Both the position numbers and the translations under genes were made by a program. DNA of 64,000 bases. Source: Siderastrea siderea (Eukaryota > Cnidaria > Anthozoa > Scleractinia > Rhizangiidae). The notes below the pieces were generated by a model. That model was not told where the DNA came from. It made no database searches and was given only the letters and a program-made list of their open reading frames with translations. Position 1 is the stretch's first letter. Each line of letters opens with the position of its first letter. The stretch is taken from assembly GCA_964030785.1 (NCBI GenBank), contig OZ034967.1, forward strand, positions 46,188,033 through 46,252,032. Reading direction: 5' to 3'. Shown here one piece after another: positions 7,757-20,131 of this stretch.

Positions 7757-10036
7757 CTAGAATGATGTTTTGGCTTCAAACAGTCGTTTGAATGTCAGAC
7801 ACCCTTCTTTGAGTAGGCGCACATCTGATTCACAATAGGCCACTAACTCTTGTTGAAAATCAAGGACTATTTCCTTGTCGCGCTGGTCTTTGTGCCACTT
7901 TTCAAATTCCTGGCGGGCGTCTGGTGCCATGCTTTCCGGCATGTAGTAGTCGACGGCTGGAACAGGACCCACATACCACTGATTTTTGGGAAGGTTGAAT
8001 TTGTGTGGAAAGTAACCTTTTTTCAGTTCAGTCAATCCGAAGGTTTTTGGAAAGGCTGAGAGGGGCATTTGAAAGAAACTCATGGAGTCGATGAAGCGAA
8101 TTCGATCGTGTTCGACTTCGAGTAGCTTGCACCCGTTGCGGAGCTGTTTGACGATTTGATTGTTGCCATGGTATTCACCGACGACGAAGTATCCGTCATA
8201 CCCTTGAAAGCTGTGGGCTAACACAAACACGGGGCGTGTGTCATTTTCCGTTAGCGTGTCAAGCCATTCGAGAAAATCTCTCAAACAGTGTTCTCCTTTG
8301 AATCGGAAGGGTCTGGTATCCAACTCTGTTTCTGCAACGACTAAATTGGCCTCGTGTTTTTCTCGCGGTTGCATGGCTTCGATGTCAAAGAAAACATGAA
8401 GGGGTGGTTTGTCTTCTTCTTCGTCTTCATCCGCTGATTCGTGATCACCGTCTTCTTCATTGGCGCGCAAAGTTTGAAGACCTGCAGCAGCACCGCGTTT
8501 GGGTTGAGCTCCACCCTGTCGTTTGCGTTTACGCTTGCTTTTCTTTTGCTCTTCTTTTTTTTCCTGAGGAGTAGGGGCTTTTTGAATGAAACACTTGTGG
8601 GTGGTGGATTCTACGTACTCGTGACAAGACGGACAGTCTATGTAACCACACCTGTGTCGCTGATTGTTTTTGACACCCGATTCCAGTTTGAAACAATGAG
8701 GACATCTGCGGTTTTTGAAACAGATGGTCAGTTGTGGATCGGGCACAAGTTTGCCGGTGTGATCTAGAGTGCGATGGGCTTGAAAACACGTGTCCCCGAA
8801 GAAGTTCCGATGACAACGATCGCAGCGTTGAGTGGCTTTGAGACCGCGAGGGAAAGCCTCGTTGAAATCAGGACACCCGGACTGTCGACAAGCACGACAA
8901 AAGCTCTTGTTGATTAGACATCGATGACGAGGGCTTCAAACAGTGAGCACAAACATAACTCGAACCGAAAAATCCTGTGAGAGTGGTAATGACATCGTAA
9001 TGTCCTTTTTCATGGAGCAAAATGATTCGTTTTTCATCTGGACCCGTGGGCGGACTGAAAGCCTTGCGGTGAAAAGAGCGATCGGCATCGACAAGGATGA
9101 GACGGTAGTCGAAGAGAGAGGGTGTGTGACTGAACTGTGTGAGTTCCTCATAACCACAAGGACCCTGCGTGACGTTGGCCTCGTGGTGGAGAAGCACTGC
9201 AAGTTCTTTTTGTATTTTTCTCCCTCTTCGAATGGACTCCCATTTAGTGTGGTTGTCCAGTCTGGCTTTGGCAGTAACAATGGCTCTTGCACAACATAAA
9301 TTGTCTTCATTGTTGATGCGAAGGATTGATTTTTTGGAAATCTTCAGAAGGGAAGTGGGGTTATGACCTGGCTTGACATTTCGCTTGCTTCCGCTACCTT
9401 CCGGGGGTTGCATGACTTGTGTGATGGATAATTGAAAGGAATCATCCATTTCGAATTGCTCATTGCTGTTGAGGGCTTGACTCAATCGATTGAAAACACC
9501 GTCTAGACGTTCTCCACCTTCTCTCCATTCCCCAGCGCGTAACCCCCAACCTTGGAAATTGGATGTTAATCGATCGGAACTTAGCGTGAAATAGAGACGA
9601 TCTTGATCGTTTAAATCGGGTGTTGTTTCTAAGACACGATTAACGGCACGCCTCAATCCCTCTTGCAATGCCGGAACCAATTGGGGTGTGTCCACAAAGT
9701 TCCCTGTTTGCCTCAAACGCGTGTTGAAATGTCGCTCGCGAACTCCCATGTGATTGCTACGACGATCGATGTAGGGTTCGAGCTCAAATTCAAATGCACC
9801 TCTCGATGGCCGTGTATTGATGGCACCACCACTCTGTCGAAGGAGACGTGTTTGAAAGGCGCGCTGGCGCTCGAAGTTGTCCATGACTTCATTGCACAAA
9901 GTATTTTCTTCCTCATCGTTTCATAACAAATTAAATCATCGTCTGAATCACTGAGGTCTAAACCAAGGGACGCTAAGTGGGTCTCATAGTTTCTTTCAAC
10001 ATTTTCACCAACATCTTTAGGTAGTTGGTTTGCCAT
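7757..10036 (-). pseudogene. Family B DNA polymerase-like N-terminal/exonuclease gene (copy 2)
   Basis: Same structure and the same two frame changes as copy 1 (2099 to 4378), ending again just after Exo III. A single base near 8,910 changes Arg to Gln at the end of the middle ORF relative to copy 1. Confidence 0.8.
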
Positions 10037-10523
10037 GTTGAGGCAAATTGTAATGAAACGAACCGAGATCGCTTCTTTTAAACTCTTTTATTCATACCAC
10101 GTGATTTTTATTTAGATTACATAATTTGAGTCTCACGTGAAACACAACACGTAATGGTTTTGTTGAATTACATAACAGTGACTTTTTGAATTACACAACA
10201 CGTGCTGGTTTTAGTTACACAATGAGGGGAGGGGGGTACCCCTATAAACGTGTATTTTCACGAGTCTTTCACGTGAAACACAACACGTGATGGTTTTGTT
10301 GAATTACATAACAGTGACTTTTTGAATTACATAACGGTTGAACACGTGAAACACAACGCGTGCTGATTTTAGTTACATAATGAGGGGGAGGGGGGTACCC
10401 CTATAAACGTGTATTTTCACGTGTTATTGTTATATAACCCGGTTATATAATTCCCCGTAATTCATTGCGAGTTGAGACATTGGCGTTATAAAAGGAGAGA
10501 GCGAAAGAAGGTGAATTCAAACG
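10037..10523. promoter_or_regulatory. Bidirectional control region (unit 2)
   Basis: Identical in layout to 4379 to 4865: seven CACGTG sites, direct repeats, dyad at 10430 to 10450 and TATA at 10487. Confidence 0.7.
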
Positions 10524-10916
10524 ATGTCCTGAGCGGACGAGATCTTGAGAGAGAAACTTTTGGAACAGTTCGAAGCATTCCGAGTGGAACGAATTTTAGC
10601 GGAAATCAAGAAGGAGTGGGTGTTCGACGAAAGCGTTACTGAGTTCGGAGAGCGGTTGAAAGAGAGAGAACAGTTGACACAGGCAACCCAGGTAGCACGA
10701 GCCACTTACGTGCGAGAGCATTGGACCCTGAGTCTTTATCCGCAGTTCACTTGTGAGTGGTTCATCAAAGGATTGGATTGTTGCTGGCCGTCATGGAGAC
10801 ACGAGTTCAAGAAACCCAAGACTCCACCACCTCCGAAAACCCAGTTATCAACAAGCGAATTCAAGAAACCCAAGACTCTGCCACCCCCGAAAACCCAGAG
10901 ATCGAACCAGTGGTGA
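10524..10916 (+). CDS. Leader ORF with TGA at codon 3 (unit 2)
   Basis: Same as 4866 to 5258, including M-S-TGA and the CAG|GTAGCA donor candidate at 10,691/10,692. Confidence 0.45.
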
Positions 10917-11722
10917 AAAAACCCAAGACCTTGTTTGTTCCAAAGATTGAACCGAGAGTGGTTGCCATTGCTGATAGTCATTGGCAGAAACTTTCTCCAG
11001 AGATCCAAGAGAAAATTGAAATGATGGCGGCGCGTGAAGTTCATCGCCAAAAGTTGAACAAGGTGTGTGAAGAAGACTTTCTTTTGGTTGAACAATGTTT
11101 TGTGTGCAAAAAAGAAGAGTGGGGGATGTTGTCGACACCCTGTTGCCAAAGACCTGCCCATTTGGAAGGCTGCCCTGCCCCCATTCATGTTCATACCGAT
11201 TTGCGTCGAGTTTGTATGATATTAGATTTGGAAGGCTTCGTCCTCAAAGGGAAAAGAGTTGTTGTTCGCGAAGTGGGATGGTGTGACATGCACGGATTTT
11301 CCGACAGCTTTCATTTCAAACCTGAACCTGACATTCAGTTCAACTCTCTCTCTCCTGCTGACAAGCGTACAGTAAATTATGTGTTCCACAACATCCACGC
11401 GCTTCCTTTTGAAGCACGCCCGCGAGAGAACGCCATCGATGGGTATTTGGTTGATTTTGTTGTCAAAACCTTGTGTGAAAAACTCTCTACCCTTGAGAGA
11501 GATGTGGTCGCCTACAAGGGTGGAACGCTTGAAAAACAATTATTGACGCGATTAAATATTCCTCACGTCGATTTAGAAGCGTATGGCTGCCCAAAACCCA
11601 ATCGTTTACGTTTTGATGGATTCGAACCTCTTTTTGATTGCGGTCATCACATTCATTCCCATTCCCACTGCCCACGAGTGGAGACATATTTATTTTACCA
11701 ATGGTTGACTTGCCATTCTTGA
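10793..11722 (+). CDS. RING-like zinc finger plus DEDD-exonuclease-like protein (unit 2 to 3)
   Basis: 309 residues with the same predicted product as the copy at 5135 to 6064. All putative zinc ligands and the DLEGF motif are kept. Confidence 0.7.
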   Translation: METRVQETQDSTTSENPVINKRIQETQDSATPENPEIEPVVKKPKTLFVPKIEPRVVAIADSHWQKLSPEIQEKIEMMAAREVHRQKLNKVCEEDFLLVEQCFVCKKEEWGMLSTPCCQRPAHLEGCPAPIHVHTDLRRVCMILDLEGFVLKGKRVVVREVGWCDMHGFSDSFHFKPEPDIQFNSLSPADKRTVNYVFHNIHALPFEARPRENAIDGYLVDFVVKTLCEKLSTLERDVVAYKGGTLEKQLLTRLNIPHVDLEAYGCPKPNRLRFDGFEPLFDCGHHIHSHSHCPRVETYLFYQWLTCHS

Positions 11723-11773
11723 TTTCATGGAAGAAATGATCACGTACCGGATTTGTTGTTTGATTCTTAATAG

Positions 11774-13402
11774 GTCATTGAAGAAATGGAAATGACGGCG
11801 ACAATGATTTGGTGTTCTTATTGTGAACAATATCACTTTAAAAAACATTTAGACAATAAACCCGAGATGCTTTGGTGTTGGCAGTGTGATGCACATCATC
11901 CATTAATTCGAATTTGTTGACCCTGTAGGTGTTTTCAGAAATGTGGTCGTCGTCTTTTTTCCGTCGGTGCTATTGGTGTAATAGATATCACCTGTTGGCA
12001 TCTACTCGATTACTGAAAAGGATTTGTGACGATCTTTTCAGGTGATGACCCAAATGACAAAGGAAAAGTGGCATCGCTTTAGTTGTGTTCGATGTGAAAT
12101 TGATTTTTATTGTGAATTTCAACGGTGGAAAAAACAAATGGCTATTGTACGCATGATGAGAGTGTATTTGAAAAGTAAACGAACTTGTTTCTTATTGTTT
12201 TCAGGTCCACGTTCAGATGGACTTCTTACTCGATTGGCATTACTCTAAGTGTCATCAGTGTTACTTTAGGCTTAGACACATTTATAAAAATAAACAGAAT
12301 TTCTCGTGTTCTTCCACATTATCCGACATGGCAGATTGTAAGTTTAAAACGTAGTACACATGATGAGAGTGTTCAGGTCATGAGTGTCATGAGTGTGTCA
12401 TGAGTGTCACGAGTGTCATGAGTGTTCATGAGCGTTTTCAGGTCCACGTTCAGATGGACTGCTTTTTCATTCAATATTATTCATCATTATTATACGTTTA
12501 AAACATAAAGATCGTTTTTAGAAGACACTACTTGTTCTTTTCAGGTTCACATACAAATGGATGCCTTGTTTTAAGTATTGGCTGACCTCGAGAATGAAAT
12601 GATGTAATGTTTGACTGCGAACTTTAAAAATGTATTTTTTCAGGTGCAAGACGAAATGAAGAATTCTCCAAAGTGGCACCGTTTTCGTTGTTTGCCATGT
12701 GAATTGAAATTTCAACATAATTTTTCATTCTCAACAAAGATGTGAATTTTGAAACGCTTGTTGAAGTTATGTTTCGGTTGTGAGCGTCCACTTCAATTGT
12801 CCTCCGCAGGTTCATTTACAGATGACCTCTTCCGTGAGTTGGCATCGCACTGAATGTTCCCATTGTTATGTCAAGTTTTTGCAAACTTTGAGACGCGCCA
12901 AGTTGCTGAGATTAAGAAAACATGCTGTTAAGAAAAGTTTGTTTTATTAATTTTTCAGGTGCACCAACAAATGGAATTTGGCATATCTATTTGCATGTGT
13001 TCCCCGAAACATATTTCTAAAGAAGCCAATTTTTGGAAAAAGTATGAAGGTATTATTCAAGGAGTGGGTATCAAAGGAATAGGAATTAGGAGTGTTTTAG
13101 AAAGGCGTTTTTAAAAAAAGTTTGTTTTATTAATTTTTCAGGTGCACCAACAAATGGAATTTGGCATATCTATTTGCATGTGTTCCCCGAAACATATTTC
13201 TAAAGAAGCCAATTTTTGGAAAAAGTATGAAGGTATTATTCAAGGAGTGGGTATCAAAGGAATAGGAATTAGGAGTGTTTTAGAAAGGCGTGGATGGAGA
13301 GGTAAAAGAGTTGAGTGGGAAAAGTTGACTGGCTGTAAAATGTATGCCCAATGTAGATGTTGTAACTGTAGTGAAAGGGAATTGCGAGTGCAACTGTTGT
13401 AA
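11774..13402 (+). other. Ten-cassette alternative-acceptor array (unit 3)
   Basis: Cassettes lie at +11,316 relative to copy 1 (11774-11920, 11929-12045, 12042-12248, 12205-12354, 12442-12501, 12545-12574, 12644-12745, 12810-12950, 12959-13114, 13142-13402). Cassette 10 has Gly at residue 8, matching cassette 9, unlike copies 1 and 2. Confidence 0.6.
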
Positions 13403-13414
13403 CATTGTATTCAA

Positions 13415-15694
13415 CTAGAATGATGTTTTGGCTTCAAACAGTCGTTTGAATGTCAGACACCCTTCTTTGAGTAGGCGCACATCTGATTCACAATAGGCCA
13501 CTAACTCTTGTTGAAAATCAAGGACTATTTCCTTGTCGCGCTGGTCTTTGTGCCACTTTTCAAATTCCTGGCGGGCGTCTGGTGCCATGCTTTCCGGCAT
13601 GTAGTAGTCGACGGCTGGAACAGGACCCACATACCACTGATTTTTGGGAAGGTTGAATTTGTGTGGAAAGTAACCTTTTTTCAGTTCAGTCAATCCGAAG
13701 GTTTTTGGAAAGGCTGAGAGGGGCATTTGAAAGAAACTCATGGAGTCGATGAAGCGAATTCGATCGTGTTCGACTTCGAGTAGCTTGCACCCGTTGCGGA
13801 GCTGTTTGACGATTTGATTGTTGCCATGGTATTCACCGACGACGAAGTATCCGTCATACCCTTGAAAGCTGTGGGCTAACACAAACACGGGGCGTGCGTC
13901 ATTTTCCGTTAGCGTGTCAAGCCATTCGAGAAAATCTCTCAAACAGTGTTCTCCTTTGAATCGGAAGGGTCTGGTATCCAACTCTGTTTCTGCAACGACT
14001 AAATTGGCCTCGTGTTTTTCTCGCGGTTGCATGGCTTCGATGTCAAAGAAAACATGAAGGGGTGGTTTGTCTTCTTCTTCGTCTTCATCCGCTGATTCGT
14101 GATCACCGTCTTCTTCATTGGCGCGCAAAGTTTGAAGACCTGCAGCAGCACCGCGTTTGGGTTGAGCTCCACCCTGTCGTTTGCGTTTACGCTTGCTTTT
14201 CTTTTGCTCTTCTTTTTTTTCCTGAGGAGTAGGGGCTTTTTGAATGAAACACTTGTGGGTGGTGGATTCTACGTACTCGTGACAAGACGGACAGTCTATG
14301 TAACCACACCTGTGTCGCTGATTGTTTTTGACACCCGATTCCAGTTTGAAACAATGAGGACATCTGCGGTTTTTGAAACAGATGGTCAGTTGTGGATCGG
14401 GCACAAGTTTGCCGGTGTGATCTAGAGTGCGATGGGCTTGAAAACACGTGTCCCCGAAGAAGTTCCGATGACAACGATCGCAGCGTTGAGTGGCTTTGAG
14501 ACCGCGAGGGAAAGCCTCGTTGAAATCAGGACACCCGGACTGTCGACAAGCACGACAAAAGCTCTTGTTGATTAGACATCGATGACGAGGGCTTCAAACA
14601 GTGAGCACAAACATAACTCGAACCGAAAAATCCTGTGAGAGTGGTAATGACATCGTAATGTCCTTTTTCATGGAGCAAAATGATTCGTTTTTCATCTGGA
14701 CCCGTGGGCGGACTGAAAGCCTTGCGGTGAAAAGAGCGATCGGCATCGACAAGGATGAGACGGTAGTCGAAGAGAGAGGGTGTGTGACTGAACTGTGTGA
14801 GTTCCTCATAACCACAAGGACCCTGCGTGACGTTGGCCTCGTGGTGGAGAAGCACTGCAAGTTCTTTTTGTATTTTTCTCCCTCTTCGAATGGACTCCCA
14901 TTTAGTGTGGTTGTCCAGTCTGGCTTTGGCAGTAACAATGGCTCTTGCACAACATAAATTGTCTTCATTGTTGATGCGAAGGATTGATTTTTTGGAAATC
15001 TTCAGAAGGGAAGTGGGGTTATGACCTGGCTTGACATTTCGCTTGCTTCCGCTACCTTCCGGGGGTTGCATGACTTGTGTGATGGATAATTGAAAGGAAT
15101 CATCCATTTCGAATTGCTCATTGCTGTTGAGGGCTTGACTCAATCGATTGAAAACACCGTCTAGACGTTCTCCACCTTCTCTCCATTCCCCAGCGCGTAA
15201 CCCCCAACCTTGGAAATTGGATGTTAATCGATCGGAACTTAGCGTGAAATAGAGACGATCTTGATCGTTTAAATCGGGTGTTGTTTCTAAGACACGATTA
15301 ACGGCACGCCTCAATCCCTCTTGCAATGCCGGAACCAATTGGGGTGTGTCCACAAAGTTCCCTGTTTGCCTCAAACGCGTGTTGAAATGTCGCTCGCGAA
15401 CTCCCATGTGATTGCTACGACGATCGATGTAGGGTTCGAGCTCAAATTCAAATGCACCTCTCGATGGCCGTGTATTGATGGCACCACCACTCTGTCGAAG
15501 GAGACGTGTTTGAAAGGCGCGCTGGCGCTCGAAGTTGTCCATGACTTCATTGCACAAAGTATTTTCTTCCTCATCGTTTCATAACAAATTAAATCATCGT
15601 CTGAATCACTGAGGTCTAAACCAAGGGACGCTAAGTGGGTCTCATAGTTTCTTTCAACATTTTCACCAACATCTTTAGGTAGTTGGTTTGCCAT
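13415..15694 (-). pseudogene. Family B DNA polymerase-like N-terminal/exonuclease gene (copy 3)
   Basis: Same as copies 1 and 2, with one Thr-to-Ala change in the exonuclease domain before Exo II. Frame changes and truncation point are identical. Confidence 0.8.
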
Positions 15695-16181
15695 GTTGAG
15701 GCAAATTGTAATGAAACGAACCGAGATCGCTTCTTTTAAACTCTTTTATTCATACCACGTGATTTTTATTTAGATTACATAATTTGAGTCTCACGTGAAA
15801 CACAACACGTAATGGTTTTGTTGAATTACATAACAGTGACTTTTTGAATTACACAACACGTGCTGGTTTTAGTTACACAATGAGGGGAGGGGGGTACCCC
15901 TATAAACGTGTATTTTCACGAGTCTTTCACGTGAAACACAACACGTGATGGTTTTGTTGAATTACATAACAGTGACTTTTTGAATTACATAACGGTTGAA
16001 CACGTGAAACACAACGCGTGCTGATTTTAGTTACATAATGAGGGGGAGGGGGGTACCCCTATAAACGTGTATTTTCACGTGTTATTGTTATATAACCCGG
16101 TTATATAATTCCCCGTAATTCATTGCGAGTTGAGACATTGGCGTTATAAAAGGAGAGAGCGAAAGAAGGTGAATTCAAACG
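15695..16181. promoter_or_regulatory. Bidirectional control region (unit 3)
   Basis: Same layout as 4379 to 4865, with the dyad at 16088 to 16108 and TATA at 16145. Confidence 0.7.
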
Positions 16182-16574
16182 ATGTCCTGAGCGGACGAGA
16201 TCTTGAGAGAGAAACTTTTGGAACAGTTCGAAGCATTCCGAGTGGAACGAATTTTAGCGGAAATCAAGAAGGAGTGGGTGTTCGACGAAAGCGTTACTGA
16301 GTTCGGAGAGCGGTTGAAAGAGAGAGAACAGTTGACACAGGCAACCCAGGTAGCACGAGCCACTTACGTGCGAGAGCATTGGACCCTGAGTCTTTATCCG
16401 CAGTTCACTTGTGAGTGGTTCATCAAAGGATTGGATTGTTGCTGGCCGTCATGGAGACACGAGTTCAAGAAACCCAAGACTCCACCACCTCCGAAAACCC
16501 AGTTATCAACAAGCGAATTCAAGAAACCCAAGACTCTGCCACCCCCGAAAACCCAGAGATCGAACCAGTGGTGA
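16182..16574 (+). CDS. Leader ORF with TGA at codon 3 (unit 3)
   Basis: Same as 4866 to 5258, including the TGA as third codon. Confidence 0.45.
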
Positions 16575-17380
16575 AAAAACCCAAGACCTTGTTTGTTCCA
16601 AAGATTGAACCGAGAGTGGTTGCCATTGCTGATAGTCATTGGCAGAAACTTTCTCCAGAGATCCAAGAGAAAATTGAAATGATGGCGGCGCGTGAAGTTC
16701 ATCGCCAAAAGTTGAACAAGGTGTGTGAAGAAGACTTTCTTTTGGTTGAACAATGTTTTGTGTGCAAAAAAGAAGAGTGGGGGATGTTGTCGACACCCTG
16801 TTGCCAAAGACCTGCCCATTTGGAAGGCTGCCCTGCCCCCATTCATGTTCATACCGATTTGCGTCGAGTTTGTATGATATTAGATTTGGAAGGCTTCGTC
16901 CTCAAAGGGAAAAGAGTTGTTGTTCGCGAAGTGGGATGGTGTGACATGCACGGATTTTCCGACAGCTTTCATTTCAAACCTGAACCTGACATTCAGTTCA
17001 ACTCTCTCTCTCCTGCTGACAAGCGTACAGTAAATTATGTGTTCCACAACATCCACGCGCTTCCTTTTGAAGCACGCCCCCGAGAGAACGCCATCGATGG
17101 GTATTTGGTTGATTTTGTTGTCAAAACCTTGTGTGAAAAACTCTCTACCCTTGAGAGAGATGTGGTCGCCTACAAGGGTGGAACGCTTGAAAAACAATTA
17201 TTGACGCGATTAAATATTCCTCACGTCGATTTAGAAGCGTATGGCTGCCCAAAACCCAATCGTTTACGTTTTGATGGATTCGAACCTCTTTTTGATTGCG
17301 GTCATCACATTCATTCCCATTCCCACTGCCCACGAGTGGAGACATATTTATTTTACCAATGGTTGACTTGCCATTCTTGA
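16451..17380 (+). CDS. RING-like zinc finger plus DEDD-exonuclease-like protein (unit 3 to 4)
   Basis: 309 residues, product as at 5135 to 6064. Only a silent-type change (CGC to CCC context near 17,080) is evident. Confidence 0.7.
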   Translation: METRVQETQDSTTSENPVINKRIQETQDSATPENPEIEPVVKKPKTLFVPKIEPRVVAIADSHWQKLSPEIQEKIEMMAAREVHRQKLNKVCEEDFLLVEQCFVCKKEEWGMLSTPCCQRPAHLEGCPAPIHVHTDLRRVCMILDLEGFVLKGKRVVVREVGWCDMHGFSDSFHFKPEPDIQFNSLSPADKRTVNYVFHNIHALPFEARPRENAIDGYLVDFVVKTLCEKLSTLERDVVAYKGGTLEKQLLTRLNIPHVDLEAYGCPKPNRLRFDGFEPLFDCGHHIHSHSHCPRVETYLFYQWLTCHS

Positions 17381-17431
17381 TTTCATGGAAGAAATGATCA
17401 CGTACCGGATTTGTTGTTTGATTCTTAATAG

Positions 17432-19075
17432 ATCATTGAAGAAATGGAAATGACGGCGACAATGATTTGGTGTTCTTATTGTGAACAATATCACTTTAAA
17501 AAACATTTAGACAATAAACCCGAGATGCTTTGGTGTTGGCAGTGTGATGCACATCATCCATTAATTCGAATTTGTTGACCCTGTAGGTGTTTTCAGAAAT
17601 GTGGTCGTCGTCTTTTTTCCGTCGGTGCTATTGGTGTAATAGATATCACCTGTTGGCATCTACTCGATTACTGAAAAGGATTTGTGACGATCTTTTCAGG
17701 TGATGACCCAAATGACAAAGGAAAAGTGGCATCGCTTTAGTTGTGTTCGATGTGAAATTGATTTTTATTGTAAATTTCAACGGTGGAAAAAACAAATGGC
17801 TATTGTACGCATGATGAGAGTGTATTTGAAAAGTAAACGAACTTGTTTCTTATTGTTTTCAGGTCCACGTTCAGATGGACTTCTTACTCGATTGGCATTA
17901 CTCTAAGTGTCATCAGTGTTACTTTAGGCTTAGACACATTTATAAAAATAAACAGAATTTCTCGTATTCTTCCACATTATCCGACATGGCAGATTGTAAG
18001 TTTAAAACGTAGTACACATGATGAGAGTGTTCAGGTCATGAGTGTCATGAGTGTGTCATGAGTGTCACGAGTGTCATGAGTGTTCATGAGCGTTTTCAGG
18101 TCCACGTTCAGATGGACTGCTTTTTCATTCAATATTATTCATCATTATTATACGTTTAAAACATAAAGATCGTTTTTAGAAGACACTACTTGTTCTTTTT
18201 AGGTTCACATACAAATGGATGCCTTGTTTTAAGTATTGGCTGACCTCGAGAATGAAATGATGTAATGTTTGACTGCGAACTTTAAAAATGTATTTTTTCA
18301 GGTGCAAGACGAAATGAAGAATTCTCCAAAGTGGCACCGTTTTCGTTGTTTGCCATGTGAATTGAAATTTCAACATAATTTTTCATTCTCAACAAAGATG
18401 TGAATTTTGAAACGCTTGTTGAAGTTATGTTTTGGTTGTGAGCGTCCACTTCAATTGTCCTCCGCAGGTTCATTTACAGATGACCTCTTCCGTGAGTTGG
18501 CATCACACTGAATGTTCCCATTGTTATGTCAAGTTTTTGCAAACTTTGAGACGCGCCAAGTTGCTGAGATTAAGAAAACATGCTGTTAAGAAAAGTTTGC
18601 TTTATTAATTTTTCAGGTGCACCAACAAATGGAATTTGGCATATCTATTTGCATGTGTTCCCCGAAACATATTTCTAAAGAAGCCAATTTTTGGAAAAAG
18701 TATGAAGGTATTATTCAAGGAGTGGGTATCAAAGGAATAGGAATTAGGAGTGTTTTAGAAAGGCGTTTTTAAAAAAAGTTTGTTTTATTAATTTTTCAGG
18801 TGCACCAACAAATGGAATTTGGCATATCTATTTGCATGTGTTCCCCGAAACATATTTCTAAAGAAGCCAATTTTTGGAAAAAGTATGAAGGTATTATTCA
18901 AGGAGTGGGTATCAAAGGAATAGGAATTAGGAGTGTTTTAGAAAGGCGTGGATGGAGAGGTAAAAGAGTTGAGTGGGAAAAGTTGACTGGCTGTAAAATG
19001 TATGCCCAATGTAGATGTTGTAACTGTAGTGATAGGAATTGCGAGTGCAACTGTTGTAACATTGTATTCAACTAG
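17432..19075 (+). other. Ten-cassette alternative-acceptor array (unit 4, with alternative end)
   Basis: Cassettes lie at +16,974. Cassette 1 starts with ATC rather than GTC, and the acceptor of cassette 6 is TTTTTAG. A 1-bp difference near 19,035 changes the end of cassette 10 (18800 to 19075): its frame continues into a longer cysteine-rich tail with the pattern C-x-C-x-C-C, ending at TAG 19073 to 19075. That TAG overlaps the minus-strand stop in a shared CTAG. Confidence 0.6.
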
Positions 19076-19292
19076 AATGGTGTTTTGGCTTCAAACAGTC
19101 GTTTGAATGTCAGACACCCTTCTTTGAGTAGGCGCACATCTGATTCACAATAGGCCACTAACTCTTGTTGAAAATCAAGGACTATTTCCTTGTTGCGCTG
19201 GTCTTTGTGCCACTTTTCAAATTCCTGGCGGGCGTCTGGTGCCATGCTTTCCGGCATGTAGTAGTCGATGGCTGGAACAGGACCGACATATC
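19072..19292 (-). pseudogene. Polymerase exonuclease fragment at the array edge (copy 4)
   Basis: Only the last 70 or so codons remain, including Exo III (YCESDVRLL). The homology to the other units breaks at about 19,292 after several mismatches. Residues near the end differ slightly from the other copies (KTPF instead of KTSF). Confidence 0.75.
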
Positions 19293-20131
19293 ACATTTTA
19301 AATCTTCGAAGTAAACCAAAAAAGTCTGAAGGAAACTAAAACTCCGCGATCTGAAAGAAATTCAGCACGTCAATTCTAACCTGAGTAAACACAAATCTGC
19401 CGTATGCAAATTTGGTATGATTTGCTTGAATGACATTTTGTAACGCAATGCATGAGCAGTTCTCTAAGCCGTCAAGACAGCAAGCCCCGGGCAGCAAGCT
19501 GTGTCGAAAGGCGAATGTGTAGTTGAAATCATATGTCTATGCTATTTCTTCGAGTATCCCTTTTTTGCTGGGAAATTAAACTGGTAAAGATGCAGGGATT
19601 CTTGATGACTTCACCCACGCGATGGCATGACCTCCTGCATGTGTAAGTCTTGTCTTGTCTTACCTGTCAAAGAAGAGTTCGCGCAGTTTGCCACAATTAT
19701 AGCTTTTGGACCTTTTCGTTTCTATTTCTTGGATGGAATAAAAAACTGAATTGAGTCAGTTCTGAGTTGAACCCGTATCACTGTATCTGAGACACGCTTA
19801 AAAACATTGTTCATGTTTTGTCATGTGCCGGAGATCATGTTTACCGGGTGTTTATCTTGCAGTCGGAAAGCTGGCGGAGATTCCATTTCGTGATATGAAT
19901 TTTCTTCGATACTTCGGTTGTTCGAACATTTGCTTCCTTGATTTTTTGATTAGCCTTGTGAACTTTCGTTTGACTTGGCGAATTGTCGCGCCAACACGGC
20001 GAAAAATCGCTGGAAAGCTCGGTGATATTTCAAAGAGAATAGAGCGCGAGATTCGCTCTCATTACTTTTGCAATACCTCACACTAACACAAGCACTACAA
20101 GTTTCTTCGGCTGGACCCTCAGTAAGCTTCA
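19293..20131. other. No gene seen
   Basis: Unique-looking DNA with no long ORF with coding character. The short ORF at 19823 to 20086 has no recognisable motif. Confidence 0.5.

Larger units (their letters stand above)
1..19292. repeat. Head-to-tail tandem array of a 5,658-bp virus-like unit
   Basis: Every ORF recurs at +5,658, +11,316 and +16,974 with only isolated base changes, so the unit length is exactly 5,658 bp in the first three periods. Position 1 corresponds to 5,659. The fourth period is 1 bp shorter near its end, and homology stops at about 19,292 inside the minus-strand polymerase gene. No terminal inverted repeat or target-site duplication is visible between units; they abut as a circle would if linearised repeatedly. 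Each unit holds a bidirectional control region, a minus-strand PolB-like gene and plus-strand leader, exonuclease-like and cassette regions. Integration of concatemers of a circular element, or local amplification, are both possible. Confidence 0.95.

Noticed and set aside
1..19292. CRISPR array or bacterial tandem operon
   Set aside because: Repeat units are 5.66 kb with gene content, no short spaced repeats, and eukaryotic-type signals.
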